From NCBI GenBank assembly GCA_002501805.1, contig DAOI01000011.1, positions 11,661 through 75,660 of the forward strand: a DNA stretch of 64,000 nt, given 5' to 3'. Source of the DNA: Euryarchaeota archaeon UBA463. Its GTDB lineage: Archaea > Thermoplasmatota > Poseidoniia > Poseidoniales > Thalassarchaeaceae. Positions 8,389 through 17,152 of this stretch are shown piece by piece. Within the stretch, counting starts at the first letter, position 1. The number at the start of each line of letters is the position of its first letter. Made by a program: the position numbers and the translations under genes. The notes beneath the pieces were generated by a model. That model saw only the letters and a program-made list of their open reading frames with translations. It was not told the DNA's origin and ran no database searches.

Positions 8389-9516
8389 TCAGCGATGGTT
8401 GTAACCGATAGCTTCTGAAATACCGCTAAAGCCGTTTTCTGATACCCTCCTCTTGAGGCCCCTGACAATACCGGAAGTAACACCCGGGCCGTTGAAAACC
8501 AGACCAGAATACAACTGAATTAAACTCGCACCAGAGGTTATGGCATTCCATGCACTATCAGGTGAATCTATACCCCCGACTCCAACTATAGTCATATCTC
8601 CATCTGTATGCTCATATAGATTAGAAATTACTTCTAATGATCTCTTTTGGAGAGGCCTCCCTGAGACGCCACCGTTCTGTGAGAAAGCGATTCTGGACTG
8701 AGTATTACTGGGCTCGGGCCTTGTTATTGTCGTGTTTGTAGCTACAATTCCATCTAGTCCGTTACTTGATGCTATGTCAGAAATCTCTATAATTTGATCA
8801 TCAGAACAATCGGGCGATAGCTTTAGCAAGATTGGCTTAACAGACTCGTATCTATTTCTTATTCCAGTGCATTGGCTAAGAACTTCTGTAAGCAAATCTT
8901 CATGTTGCAAATCTCTGAGACCGGGAGTATTTGGAGACGAAACATTGAGTACGAACATATCGGCATGATTCCAGAGAGTATCTAAAGTAGAGGCATAATC
9001 GGATGGAGCCTGCTCATTATTGACTTTCTTAGACCTCCCAATATTAGCAGCTACTGGAACATTGGGCCAATTACCAGAGGCATATCTTGAGACCAATGAA
9101 TCTCTGACGGAAGAAGCTCCGGGATTATTGAATCCCATACTGTTTACTAATGCCCTCTCTGAATTGGCTCTAAACATTCGGGGTTTAGGATTTCCATCTT
9201 GTGGGAATCTCGTCACTCCGCCGTATTCTACCCAAGAAAAACCTAGTGCTGGCCATGCGCTGAGTGCCTTGGCACCCTTATCCATACCAGCAGCTAAACC
9301 TAATGGATGATGGAACAATCTACCTAGAACGTGCACTGGTAGTTCGGGAGACTGATACATTCCATTGAGTAGTGACTTGCCGTATTGTGATTTATCGAAT
9401 TTAGATAGTGTAGAAAGCGCCAAATCATGGGATCTTTCAGAGTCTAATCTTGAAATGATCGGCCTTGCAAATATCTTCCAGCCCAATCCCACATCCTGCC
9501 GGAGGTAAAGTACCAT
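8389..9516 (-). CDS. pyrD: Dihydroorotate dehydrogenase, class 2 (quinone-linked)
   Basis: Oxidises dihydroorotate to orotate in pyrimidine synthesis, passing electrons through FMN to a membrane quinone. The N-terminal amphipathic extension of class 2 enzymes is present (ARPIISRLDSERSHDLAL). It is followed by the FMN barrel motifs LGLAAGMDKGAKAL and MGFNNPG, and NVSSPNTPGLR with the class 2 catalytic Ser. The predicted 375 residues are longer than the usual 336-350. In-frame GTG or TTG codons at 9492 and 9486 would start nearer the normal N-terminus and leave more room for a promoter, because the divergent gene begins only 22 bp away. Archaea more often have class 1B enzymes, so this copy was probably acquired from bacteria. 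Confidence 0.92.
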   Translation of the reverse strand: MVLYLRQDVGLGWKIFARPIISRLDSERSHDLALSTLSKFDKSQYGKSLLNGMYQSPELPVHVLGRLFHHPLGLAAGMDKGAKALSAWPALGFSWVEYGGVTRFPQDGNPKPRMFRANSERALVNSMGFNNPGASSVRDSLVSRYASGNWPNVPVAANIGRSKKVNNEQAPSDYASTLDTLWNHADMFVLNVSSPNTPGLRDLQHEDLLTEVLSQCTGIRNRYESVKPILLKLSPDCSDDQIIEISDIASSNGLDGIVATNTTITRPEPSNTQSRIAFSQNGGVSGRPLQKRSLEVISNLYEHTDGDMTIVGVGGIDSPDSAWNAITSGASLIQLYSGLVFNGPGVTSGIVRGLKRRVSENGFSGISEAIGYNHR

Positions 9517-9538
9517 TCAATAGTTACGTGTACCTCGC

Positions 9539-9946
9539 ATGTGCATGGGCAGTTATGTAGACTCTTTACGAGAGGCCGCAAGGAGATTGCTAAGGTCAGA
9601 AGGAGGAATACTATATCTGAATAGAAATATCTCAGAAGGTGCGATTGAGTTGTTGTTAGAAATTTCCGATTATGCTCCCTCGAAGATATCATTCCCAGAA
9701 TTGTCATACATTGAATCACAGGAAATCATACTTGAATGTTCAGGAAATAATTTCAACATAGGTGAAGAGGAAAAATCAGAAGAATACTGCTGGGTCAAAT
9801 CTCACAAATCTGAGACTGGTGATCCATGGGGTGATTTTAGCAAGATGGTACTGGAATTAGCTGTGGCAGGTTACCCTGGATGCATTGGTTGTGGAGGTCC
9901 GGGTTCAGAAGAATTTTGGGATGAAGCAAGCTCAAGAATTTACTGA
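9539..9946 (+). CDS. Hypothetical protein, 135 residues
   Basis: Family not recognised. The protein is soluble and mixed in character, with an amphipathic N-terminal helix (YVDSLREAARRLLRS) and a C-terminal segment with two close cysteines in GCIGCGGPG. A second in-frame ATG at 9545 is equally plausible. It fills most of the gap between the divergent pyrD and the topoisomerase gene, in the same direction as the latter, and ends just before the alternating CG/TG tract. No competing frame is convincing, which is the main reason to believe it is real. The function is unknown. Confidence 0.55.
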   Translation: MCMGSYVDSLREAARRLLRSEGGILYLNRNISEGAIELLLEISDYAPSKISFPELSYIESQEIILECSGNNFNIGEEEKSEEYCWVKSHKSETGDPWGDFSKMVLELAVAGYPGCIGCGGPGSEEFWDEASSRIY

Positions 9947-9951
9947 CATCT

Positions 9952-9976
9952 CGCGTGTGCACGCGTGCGCGCGCGT
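9952..9976. other. Alternating pyrimidine-purine tract (Z-DNA-prone)
   Basis: Twenty-five bases alternate perfectly between pyrimidine and purine, mostly CG and TG/CA steps, ending in GCGCGCGCG. Such tracts flip to left-handed Z-DNA under negative supercoiling. It lies about 25-50 bases upstream of the presumed TATA box of the topoisomerase I gene, in an otherwise AT-rich gap. The tract is seen directly; the regulatory role is inferred. Confidence 0.75.
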
Positions 9977-10000
9977 TGTAATGCTCGGACCTTACTCATG

Positions 10001-10007
10001 TTTATAC
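10001..10007 (+). promoter_or_regulatory. TATA box of topA
   Basis: TTTATAC is the best TATA match before the topoisomerase gene. With the usual spacing, transcription would begin near 10028, giving a leader of about 25-30 bases before the ATG at 10056. Position-based inference. Confidence 0.45.
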
Positions 10008-10055
10008 GGGGAATATTCTGGGACACAATTATCTCAAGTCAATGATGGTGTAAAC

Positions 10056-12323
10056 ATGAAGCTGATGATTCTGGAGTCTGGTGCCAAGGGTAAGACTGTC
10101 AAGAAGTACTTGGGCAAAGGATGGATAGTAGAAGCTTGTTTTGGGCATGTACAGGATCTTCCTCGTAGTGGAAGTCAGGGTAACAAAGCTATGTGGGCTT
10201 CTGAGAAAGGAATGCTTCCTGATCCACCCTGGGAATGGACTGAAAGGGCAGAAAGGGTGGTGAATAAATTACTAGCTAAGGCCAGAAGCAAAGATGTAAC
10301 TGAAGTGTATATCGCAACCGATCCAGATAGAGAAGGCGAATTTATTGCATGGAGACTAATGCACATTTTCTCAGAATTCCCATTTGTTACTCGTGTAACG
10401 TTCAATGAAATCACCAAGGAAGCTGTTGAGAAAGCACTTGAAAATCATAGAGATATAGATGAGGGCCTTGTAGATGCCGCGAAAGTAAGAAGATTCATGG
10501 ATAGGCTAGTAGGTTACAGATGCTCAAAATTTGCCAAAAGCTGGAATTTGAGATCCATGGGAAGGGTCCAGACACCCACGTTAGGCTATATTGTTGATAG
10601 AGAGAATGAGAGAAATGAGCATGTTCCGATTCCTTATCATACAGTTCATACAATTAGTGACGGTTACACGTTCAAATTTAGATTTCATAAAAGTAACGAT
10701 GACGAAGCATGGAGGGATGACAATGGTAAATTTTTCTCAGATAGAACATTCGATCACGTACTTGCTGAAGATGCATTCAAGGCATTGGAGAATTCCGGAA
10801 GTTTTGAGCTGGTATCAATCAAGAATGGAAAGACGAATCGTAAACCGTCACCCCCTTTCACCACAGATACCTTGCTTCAGTCTTCCAGTAGCTCTTTGGG
10901 TTGGTCGATGTCAAAAACTAGTAAGATTGCTTCGGACCTTTACAATAAGGGATATATCACTTACATCAGAACTGACTCAACAAGAACCAGCACAGGCGCG
11001 AGGGACATTGCTAGGGAAATCATTCTAGAAAAATATGGTGAGGATTACTTGGGCCCGGGAGCTCTTGGTTCCGACGCCAAGAAGGGCACTACTAATGTCC
11101 AAGATGCCCATGAGGCCATCAGACCGACAGATCCAAAATTACTAGAGCCAGCAGATGTAGACAATGATTCTGCCAAATTATATCGATTGGTAAGAAGCCG
11201 ATTTTTATCTAGCCAGATGTCAGATTCAGTTAGGGAAAGGAGGGAGATAAGTGCTTCTGTAAATAACTCTGGACTTGTAGTGTCGGGTACTGCTTCGTGG
11301 AGAATACATCCGGGATGGGAGATAGCATCCTCAGAGTTTCTTCCGGTCCCAAGGACACATGAGCCAACATTCGGGCTAACAGTGGGTTCGGTATGGAAAA
11401 TTGATGATTTGGATGAGAATCCAAAGATGACCACTGATGAGACCAAACCACCTAGAAGGTATACAGAAAGCTCGATAGTTAAGAAGATGAAAAATGCAGG
11501 TATTGGGCGCCCATCGACTTATGTTAGCACCGTACTAAAACTATCAGATAGGAAGTACATAACAAATGACAGCGGCTCTCTTTCGCCCACTGAAAATGGG
11601 ATGTTACTGTGGACTGAGGTTGCTCCCATTTACAACGGCCAAGAAAGTGAAATAGAGCTATTCTCATCTGAATTTACTGCAGATATGGAGAAGCAACTCG
11701 ATTCTGTAGAAGAGGGAGTGGTGACTGGTTCGGACATGTGGTTAAGATTCTCATCTTCATTCAAAGAAGCTCATGAAAAGGCTATTGAAATCAAAAGTAG
11801 GAAACCTACGCTTAGACAAAAATATTCCATAGAAAATCAGATTTCTAGTATGGAAGAAAGTGAGAAAAATAATATTTTGAATGGACGATCAATCTCAGAG
11901 ATATCTGGAAAGGAGGCCAGTGAAATTATAGAAAAGCTGAAAGAAATGACCAAAGAGGGAAAAATCATTACCAAACCTAGTGAGAAGCAGTTAAGTTACC
12001 TAATTTCATTAATTGAAAAATCAAACATGTCCGAGGAAGAGGCCCTGTCCCTGGTTGGAGTGAAGGATTTAGATGATCTGACAGGGGGAAGAAATGGCTC
12101 TGCTAGCGATTTGATAGGACTAATGAAGGAGAATAATAACTCATTGCCTGCCTCCGAAGCACAATTAAAACTCATTATAGATATGTCAGAGAAATTAGGC
12201 ATACCAATAGCTGATGTACTCGCTATGGCAGATCTAGCAGAAATTAGTGAAGTTAGTAAATCGGATGCGAGTAAAATAATTACAAATCTAAAATCACTAA
12301 GGAAGAAGAGTAGAAAAAAGTAG
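10056..12323 (+). CDS. topA: DNA topoisomerase I (type IA)
   Basis: Relaxes negatively supercoiled DNA by passing a strand through a 5'-phosphotyrosine break. The protein has 755 residues from the ATG at 10056, which begins the TOPRIM domain (KLMILESGAKGKTVKKYL). TOPRIM acidic residues are in ATDPDREGEF (88-96), GRVQTPTL lies at 169-176, and the catalytic tyrosine is Tyr303 in YITYIRTDSTR. Frame exists upstream of 10056 but the family N-terminus fits only this start. No zinc fingers follow the core. Instead about 130 residues contain degenerate repeats of the form (S/G)(K)(E/D)AS-x-(I/L)I-x-x-L(K) and SE-x-QL, ending in a basic tail. A 16 bp gap to the next gene suggests co-transcription. Confidence 0.93.
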   Translation: MKLMILESGAKGKTVKKYLGKGWIVEACFGHVQDLPRSGSQGNKAMWASEKGMLPDPPWEWTERAERVVNKLLAKARSKDVTEVYIATDPDREGEFIAWRLMHIFSEFPFVTRVTFNEITKEAVEKALENHRDIDEGLVDAAKVRRFMDRLVGYRCSKFAKSWNLRSMGRVQTPTLGYIVDRENERNEHVPIPYHTVHTISDGYTFKFRFHKSNDDEAWRDDNGKFFSDRTFDHVLAEDAFKALENSGSFELVSIKNGKTNRKPSPPFTTDTLLQSSSSSLGWSMSKTSKIASDLYNKGYITYIRTDSTRTSTGARDIAREIILEKYGEDYLGPGALGSDAKKGTTNVQDAHEAIRPTDPKLLEPADVDNDSAKLYRLVRSRFLSSQMSDSVRERREISASVNNSGLVVSGTASWRIHPGWEIASSEFLPVPRTHEPTFGLTVGSVWKIDDLDENPKMTTDETKPPRRYTESSIVKKMKNAGIGRPSTYVSTVLKLSDRKYITNDSGSLSPTENGMLLWTEVAPIYNGQESEIELFSSEFTADMEKQLDSVEEGVVTGSDMWLRFSSSFKEAHEKAIEIKSRKPTLRQKYSIENQISSMEESEKNNILNGRSISEISGKEASEIIEKLKEMTKEGKIITKPSEKQLSYLISLIEKSNMSEEEALSLVGVKDLDDLTGGRNGSASDLIGLMKENNNSLPASEAQLKLIIDMSEKLGIPIADVLAMADLAEISEVSKSDASKIITNLKSLRKKSRKK

Positions 12324-12341
12324 AGTGAACGGAGTAGTATT

Positions 12342-13559
12342 ATGGGAGCTCCTTCGAAGGAATTCTATGACGCCGTTATCATCGGTGCGGGCCCCATTGG
12401 GGGATACCTGGGGTGGAATCTCAGAAGATTGGGGCACTCGGTACTTATCATCGAAGAGCATTCAGAAATTGGTAGGCCATTTCAGTGTGCTGGATTAGTC
12501 AACCCGAGCGCTATGGCGAGGGTCCCATTGGAAAAATCTGTACTTTCCCCAATATGGGGTGCGAGGATAAACAGTCCAAATGGAATTACTGTGGATATTG
12601 GCTCACCAGAAAGGATTAGAACATGGTCTGTATGTAGAAAGAAGTTCGATGAAGGAGTAGTAAAACTAGCTGTGGATGGTGGAGCAGAATTGTTGCTAAA
12701 TTCGAGGCCTACAAATATTTCAAACTTTGATGAGTTTTCAGAAGTTACGCTAAAAACCGCCGATACAGAAATGAAAATCAGATGTTCATTGGTCTGTGGA
12801 TGTGATGGAGCCCATTCATGGGTACGAAGACATATGAGAATGGGAAGGCCTAAGGAAATGATGATTGGTTATCAAGTAGAAGTTACTGGATACCCGAATG
12901 AGCCTGGTAAGCTAGACATGTTTACAGGATCGCAGATTGCTCCGGGTTTTTTTTCTTGGGCGATACCGTCTGGCGAAACAACAAGAATCGGTATGTGGAG
13001 TAAGGCAGAACTACTTACAGACAAATCTTGTGAGATGTTGATCAGTAATCTGATGAATGACTCGATGTGGAAAAATAGATTTGAAAAATGTACCATTATC
13101 GGAAGATTTGGCGGTCCTGTTCCTAGTGGACTAATTAAGCATCCACTTAAGGAAAGAGTAGCTCTATTCGGTGATGCCTCAGGAGCATGCAAACCAACCA
13201 CAGGTGGAGGCATTAGTACTGGATTCGATCAAGTAGATATCCTCGCTCCAAAATTATCAGAATCGATAATTAATGGAGATCTGTCGGAGGAAAGAATGCA
13301 AAAAATTGGAAAGTCGCTCGACCCGATGAGGAAGAAGCTCGAAAGAATTAGGGCTCTTAGAAATGCATTTTTGACAGAGGCGACCGATAATGAGTTAGAT
13401 GAAGTTTTCAAAATCTGGTCAAGACCCGATGTAACAGAAATAATTAATCAATCTGGTGAAATAGATAATCCCATACCATTGGGTTTGAGATTACTAAAGG
13501 AAGTTCCTGAATTCAGATCATTGGCTACCAAAGCCGCTTCAGCAGTAATATGGGGATAG
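12342..13559 (+). CDS. Geranylgeranyl reductase family FAD oxidoreductase
   Basis: Flavoprotein of 405 residues from the family that saturates the isoprenoid chains of archaeal lipids (digeranylgeranylglycerophospholipid reductase, COG0644). The FAD-binding GAGPIG lies at residues 15-20. The family motif PFQCAGLVNPSAM follows near residue 50. The second FAD motif ALFGDASGACKPTTGGGI contains the GD and the glycine-rich segment typical of these enzymes. It is 16 bp downstream of topA and 1 bp upstream of the next gene, so it is probably translated in series with that membrane protein. Related reductases act on geranylgeranyl-PP or chlorophyll side chains, but in an archaeon the membrane lipid role is most likely. 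Confidence 0.85.
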   Translation: MGAPSKEFYDAVIIGAGPIGGYLGWNLRRLGHSVLIIEEHSEIGRPFQCAGLVNPSAMARVPLEKSVLSPIWGARINSPNGITVDIGSPERIRTWSVCRKKFDEGVVKLAVDGGAELLLNSRPTNISNFDEFSEVTLKTADTEMKIRCSLVCGCDGAHSWVRRHMRMGRPKEMMIGYQVEVTGYPNEPGKLDMFTGSQIAPGFFSWAIPSGETTRIGMWSKAELLTDKSCEMLISNLMNDSMWKNRFEKCTIIGRFGGPVPSGLIKHPLKERVALFGDASGACKPTTGGGISTGFDQVDILAPKLSESIINGDLSEERMQKIGKSLDPMRKKLERIRALRNAFLTEATDNELDEVFKIWSRPDVTEIINQSGEIDNPIPLGLRLLKEVPEFRSLATKAASAVIWG

Positions 13560-13560
13560 T

Positions 13561-14634
13561 ATGTATAGATCGGTACAGAGAGTAAGATATCCGCCCTTTG
13601 ATCATGAGAATAGTGATCCTGTAGAGATTCCATTAGTTGAGGTATTACTAGAGTCGGAAAATCCTCCTCCTCCAAATCTAAGAATAGGCAATGATAGATC
13701 TTGGATAGTTGAGTGGAGAGGTGAGGCAGAGGGCGATGGCTCACTACCTAAAATCAATACAGAAGTGTCCACAGAAACCCTGCCATTTCTCATGAGGACA
13801 AGAAATGGGTGGTACATTGAGCCCGATCCATTGCACGCTACAGCTAGGAAAATGATTTTTCCTGGAGTGATAGTACTTGTTGTAGCACTAATGCTACACG
13901 CATTAGAGCCGGCTTTGATTAGTATAGCAATAATTCCAGATTTTATTTTTACTCCATTCAGTATTGGCCCTCTTGATTATCCATTGATGATTTTGATCGC
14001 ATTCCCGGTATTTGTCATTCCAATATTACTAAGGGTAGTGGCAAATATTATGGATATTAGAAGGCAGAATGAGTATATTGCAGAACCATTATCTTCTCCT
14101 CAGGTTGAAATATCCAATATCTCAGTAGATAGCGTGGAAATATGTAAATTAACACTCCCTGAAGGCATTACAGCCACAAAGGCAAGAGTCCAAGTCGGAG
14201 TAGCTGTACCAAAGAGAGATGTATTGTTGGAAGCCATAGGCAGGAGTAAATTCGGGCAACCAGCACCGGGGATGTCAACAGAGCTACCGGAAAGGAGGAT
14301 TTCAACTGCTGATGAACATGGAACTGGAGTGGGTGAATCCGTTCCGATGCCGGTGAGCAGAGGGAGGTTACTTCTCCTAGAGCCGATGAGGGTCCAAGAT
14401 TTTGGACCTTGGACAGAGGTAGGTGACGAGAGTGTTATTCTTCTAGGGCCCAGTAACCCGTGGCCTGCAAATATATATTCTGCAATGATTGCAATTCATT
14501 GGGAGCTTGTCATTGAAGCTTTGAAGGATGATGGAACAAGGATGAAATGGGTAAGGCCAATAAGCATAGAAGCCACAGGTAGGGAGGCGATTATTGATAA
14601 ATTACCAGTGAGAAGTGGACGTATAGAGTCATGA
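13561..14634 (+). CDS. Membrane protein of unknown function, paired with the lipid reductase
   Basis: Family not recognised; 357 residues. A soluble N-terminal segment of about 95 residues precedes two transmembrane helices (about 97-115 and 135-155). The remaining 200 residues are probably cytoplasmic and beta-rich. The ATG starts one base after the stop of the geranylgeranyl reductase, which suggests coupled translation and a shared process, possibly lipid maturation at the membrane. It converges with mqnC with no gap. The link to lipids is positional only. Confidence 0.7.
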   Translation: MYRSVQRVRYPPFDHENSDPVEIPLVEVLLESENPPPPNLRIGNDRSWIVEWRGEAEGDGSLPKINTEVSTETLPFLMRTRNGWYIEPDPLHATARKMIFPGVIVLVVALMLHALEPALISIAIIPDFIFTPFSIGPLDYPLMILIAFPVFVIPILLRVVANIMDIRRQNEYIAEPLSSPQVEISNISVDSVEICKLTLPEGITATKARVQVGVAVPKRDVLLEAIGRSKFGQPAPGMSTELPERRISTADEHGTGVGESVPMPVSRGRLLLLEPMRVQDFGPWTEVGDESVILLGPSNPWPANIYSAMIAIHWELVIEALKDDGTRMKWVRPISIEATGREAIIDKLPVRSGRIES

Positions 14635-15795
14635 TCACTGTTTTGGAGTGATGGCGAATACTTCTGCACTACTGATAATATCTGTCTCAATTAAAACATA
14701 ATCAGAATCCCTCTTTCTAGGAGTATATCCTGACCTGAGAATAATTTTCTGAAGCTCTATCTCAGAAGCCATAGTTTTGCTTGTCCCGGAAGCGGATACT
14801 ACGTTCTCCTCCATCATTGTAGAGCCTGCATCATCAGCTCCGCCCGTTAGTGCTAGCTGAGCTATCTCCAGTCCCATGGTAGGCCATGAAGCTTGGATAT
14901 GAACTATATTATCAAAGAAAATCCTAGATACGGCCACATGTCTCAAATATTCTGTAGAAGAAGCACCCAAGCGTATTCTATTTTGACCTCTATTTCTAGC
15001 TCCAAAAGAATTGTTTTCCAATTGAACTGGCCAAGAAATAAATGATGTAAATCCGACATTACCAGAAGAAATTGTATTATCTTGGGCTGTTCTAATTCTA
15101 TCCATATGTAGAATCCTATCTGCTCTACTTTCACCGAATCCTATGACATTTGTTGCAGATGTAGTTAGACCGATTTCCTGTGCTTCGCGCATGACTCTTA
15201 TCCAATTATCAGCGGAGCCTTTCTTAGGAGAGATATCCATCCTAACTGAGTCTACTAGCATTTCAGCTCCTCCTCCAGGCAGGCCGTGCATTCCTGCATT
15301 TTTCAAGCTCAATAGTACTTCAGAGGTGGATAAATCGCAAACCTCGGCAATTCCCTCAATTTCTATTGGTGAAAAGCAGTCCAGGTCGATAGTTGGATGA
15401 GATATACGTAATCTAGAAATTAAATCGGTATACCATTCCAATTTAAGATCGGGATTCACTCCTCCCTGCATTAGAATTCTGGATCCACCGATTTGTTCTA
15501 ATTCAGTAACTCTCGTGCTAATCTGTTCGAAGTTCTGTGTATATGCCTCCTTGTGGTCAGGAGGCCTGTAAAATGAACAGAATTGACAATTAATTGTGCA
15601 TGCATTGGTATAATTGATGTTCCTATCAACAAGATAAGTCACTTCATTACCGGGTACTATTCTTTTCCTCACGACAGAGGCCACATGCATTAGATCGTTC
15701 AGATTAGCATTTTCGTAAATCTCAATGGCCTCATCTACAGTAATCCTTGGAGGATTATCTTGCAGTTGAGACTTTAGTATATCGGAATGACTCAT
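14635..15795 (-). CDS. mqnC: Cyclic dehypoxanthine futalosine synthase-like radical SAM enzyme (MqnC)
   Basis: Radical SAM protein of 386 residues with the cluster motif C66-x3-C70-x2-C73 (NACTINCQFCSFYR). The core resembles MqnC of the futalosine menaquinone pathway: INYTNAC, LMQGGVNPDLKLEWY, GLPGGGAEMLVD, ISPKKGS and NIQASWPTMG near the end, then GSTMMEENVV. It would cyclise dehypoxanthine futalosine. The near relative CofH (F420 cofactor synthesis) is the main alternative, but the LQGG and PGGGAE forms favour MqnC. The start codon abuts the stop of the aminopeptidase gene, so the two are one transcript. No other mqn gene is in the window. Confidence 0.78.
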   Translation of the reverse strand: MSHSDILKSQLQDNPPRITVDEAIEIYENANLNDLMHVASVVRKRIVPGNEVTYLVDRNINYTNACTINCQFCSFYRPPDHKEAYTQNFEQISTRVTELEQIGGSRILMQGGVNPDLKLEWYTDLISRLRISHPTIDLDCFSPIEIEGIAEVCDLSTSEVLLSLKNAGMHGLPGGGAEMLVDSVRMDISPKKGSADNWIRVMREAQEIGLTTSATNVIGFGESRADRILHMDRIRTAQDNTISSGNVGFTSFISWPVQLENNSFGARNRGQNRIRLGASSTEYLRHVAVSRIFFDNIVHIQASWPTMGLEIAQLALTGGADDAGSTMMEENVVSASGTSKTMASEIELQKIILRSGYTPRKRDSDYVLIETDIISSAEVFAITPKQ

Positions 15796-17109
15796 CTACA
15801 AAGCACTCCCGACGATTGATTCTATTTCATCGATTGTCTTAGGGCACATCTCGGTAAGCACCACAGGACCATCTTCAGTGATTAATACATCATCCTCAAT
15901 TCTTACTCCGATGCCCGAGTATTTTTTTGGTACTGAAATATCATCCCTCCATGAGGCGAAGTATAATCCCGGTTCGACAGTGACAACCATGCCGGGAGTT
16001 AGTTCTGGACCAGGTTTGCCACCTTGCCTGCCCCCACCAACATCATGCACATCTAGTCCTAACATATGTCCAGTACCATGCATGAAAAATTTTCTATATT
16101 CGCCATCAAAGTTCTTTCCTAGTGCCTCTTCGTACGAACAATGAAGAATTCCTAAGTCTATCAATCCCTTGGCTAATACCTCGGAAGCGGCTTTATGCAT
16201 ATTTGCCCATGGAGAGCCAGCTTGACAGGCCTCTATTGCTGAAATTTCAGCCTTCAGGACTAGTTCGTATATGTCTCTTTGAGGTCGGGTAAACTTACCG
16301 GAAACTGGCCATGTTCTGGTTATATCGGATGCATATCCATTAACTTCACACCCAGCATCAACCAATACCAGTTCATTATCTCCAATAGTTTCTGAGTTTG
16401 TGTTATAGTGTAGGATAGTTGAGTTGTCTCCACCACCAACAATAGGATTGTAGCTGTTTGTACTCCTGCACATTGTGAAATGTCCCTCTATTGAGGCCTG
16501 AATCTCCCACTCACCAATGCCTGGCCTAGAGATGGCCATTGCCCTGACATGTGCATCGGAGGAAATTGAGGAAGCTGTCTTCATTATTTCTATCTCGGAG
16601 TCTGATTTAATGGATCTCATCTCATCCAAATGAACACGCGGGTCTAGTATTTCCTTATCCCAGTACTTTTGTACAATATTATCGATTTCAGGATCTATTC
16701 CAATAATTAAGTAAAGATTTGAATATTCACTTAATCGGGCCTTAATGGAATTTTCAAAATCTAAAATTGAGTTTGACGAGTCTACCGGCCATTTACTGAG
16801 CGCTCCTTCGGGACCAATGATCCTACCCTCCCATATCTCCTTCTCAGTTTCTCTTGGCTTAACGTACAGTGTTGTTTCCCGTGAACCATTAGAGTTACTT
16901 ATTGATAATACTGAGTTCGGCTCTAACCAGTTGGACAGATATATCATGTACGAATTTGCCCTGTAAGGATACTTGGTATCATTTGACCTTACTGAGGTTA
17001 AGTTATTGGGTATGATTAATAGAGAATTAGGTAGAGCTTTGGATATTAGATCATCCTGACGTTGGAAGAACTCTGACTTGCTTACTACGCTATCTTCCAT
17101 GATTGCCAC
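15796..17109 (-). CDS. pepP: Xaa-Pro aminopeptidase (M24B)
   Basis: Metalloaminopeptidase that removes N-terminal residues preceding proline; 437 residues, close to bacterial PepP. The N-terminal AMP_N-like domain (about 10-160) is followed by the creatinase-fold catalytic domain with all five metal ligands: Asp251, Asp262, His348 in MHGTGHMLG, Glu379 in VEPGLYF and Glu405 in GVRIEDD. No signal peptide is visible, so it acts in the cytoplasm. It lies upstream of and abutting mqnC, and 40 bp downstream of the PKD-like surface protein gene on the same strand. It likely helps recycle imported peptides. Confidence 0.93.
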   Translation of the reverse strand: MAIMEDSVVSKSEFFQRQDDLISKALPNSLLIIPNNLTSVRSNDTKYPYRANSYMIYLSNWLEPNSVLSISNSNGSRETTLYVKPRETEKEIWEGRIIGPEGALSKWPVDSSNSILDFENSIKARLSEYSNLYLIIGIDPEIDNIVQKYWDKEILDPRVHLDEMRSIKSDSEIEIMKTASSISSDAHVRAMAISRPGIGEWEIQASIEGHFTMCRSTNSYNPIVGGGDNSTILHYNTNSETIGDNELVLVDAGCEVNGYASDITRTWPVSGKFTRPQRDIYELVLKAEISAIEACQAGSPWANMHKAASEVLAKGLIDLGILHCSYEEALGKNFDGEYRKFFMHGTGHMLGLDVHDVGGGRQGGKPGPELTPGMVVTVEPGLYFASWRDDISVPKKYSGIGVRIEDDVLITEDGPVVLTEMCPKTIDEIESIVGSAL

Positions 17110-17152
17110 CCGATATATTCCTACTTAGTGATGAGGGTAAATTGTATTCTTT

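Noticed and set aside
9885..10055. N-terminal extension of topA by 57 residues
   Set aside because: It crosses the Z-DNA-prone tract and the TATA box and overlaps the preceding gene; the TOPRIM domain begins at the ATG at 10056.
10591..11028. 145-residue plus-strand frame inside topA
   Set aside because: Out-of-frame overlap with the conserved topoisomerase core; the topA frame explains the sequence fully.
14635..15795. CofH (F420 synthesis) as identity of the radical SAM protein
   Set aside because: The QGGVNPDLKLEWY, PGGGAE and NIQASWPTMG forms match MqnC better; kept only as an alternative.
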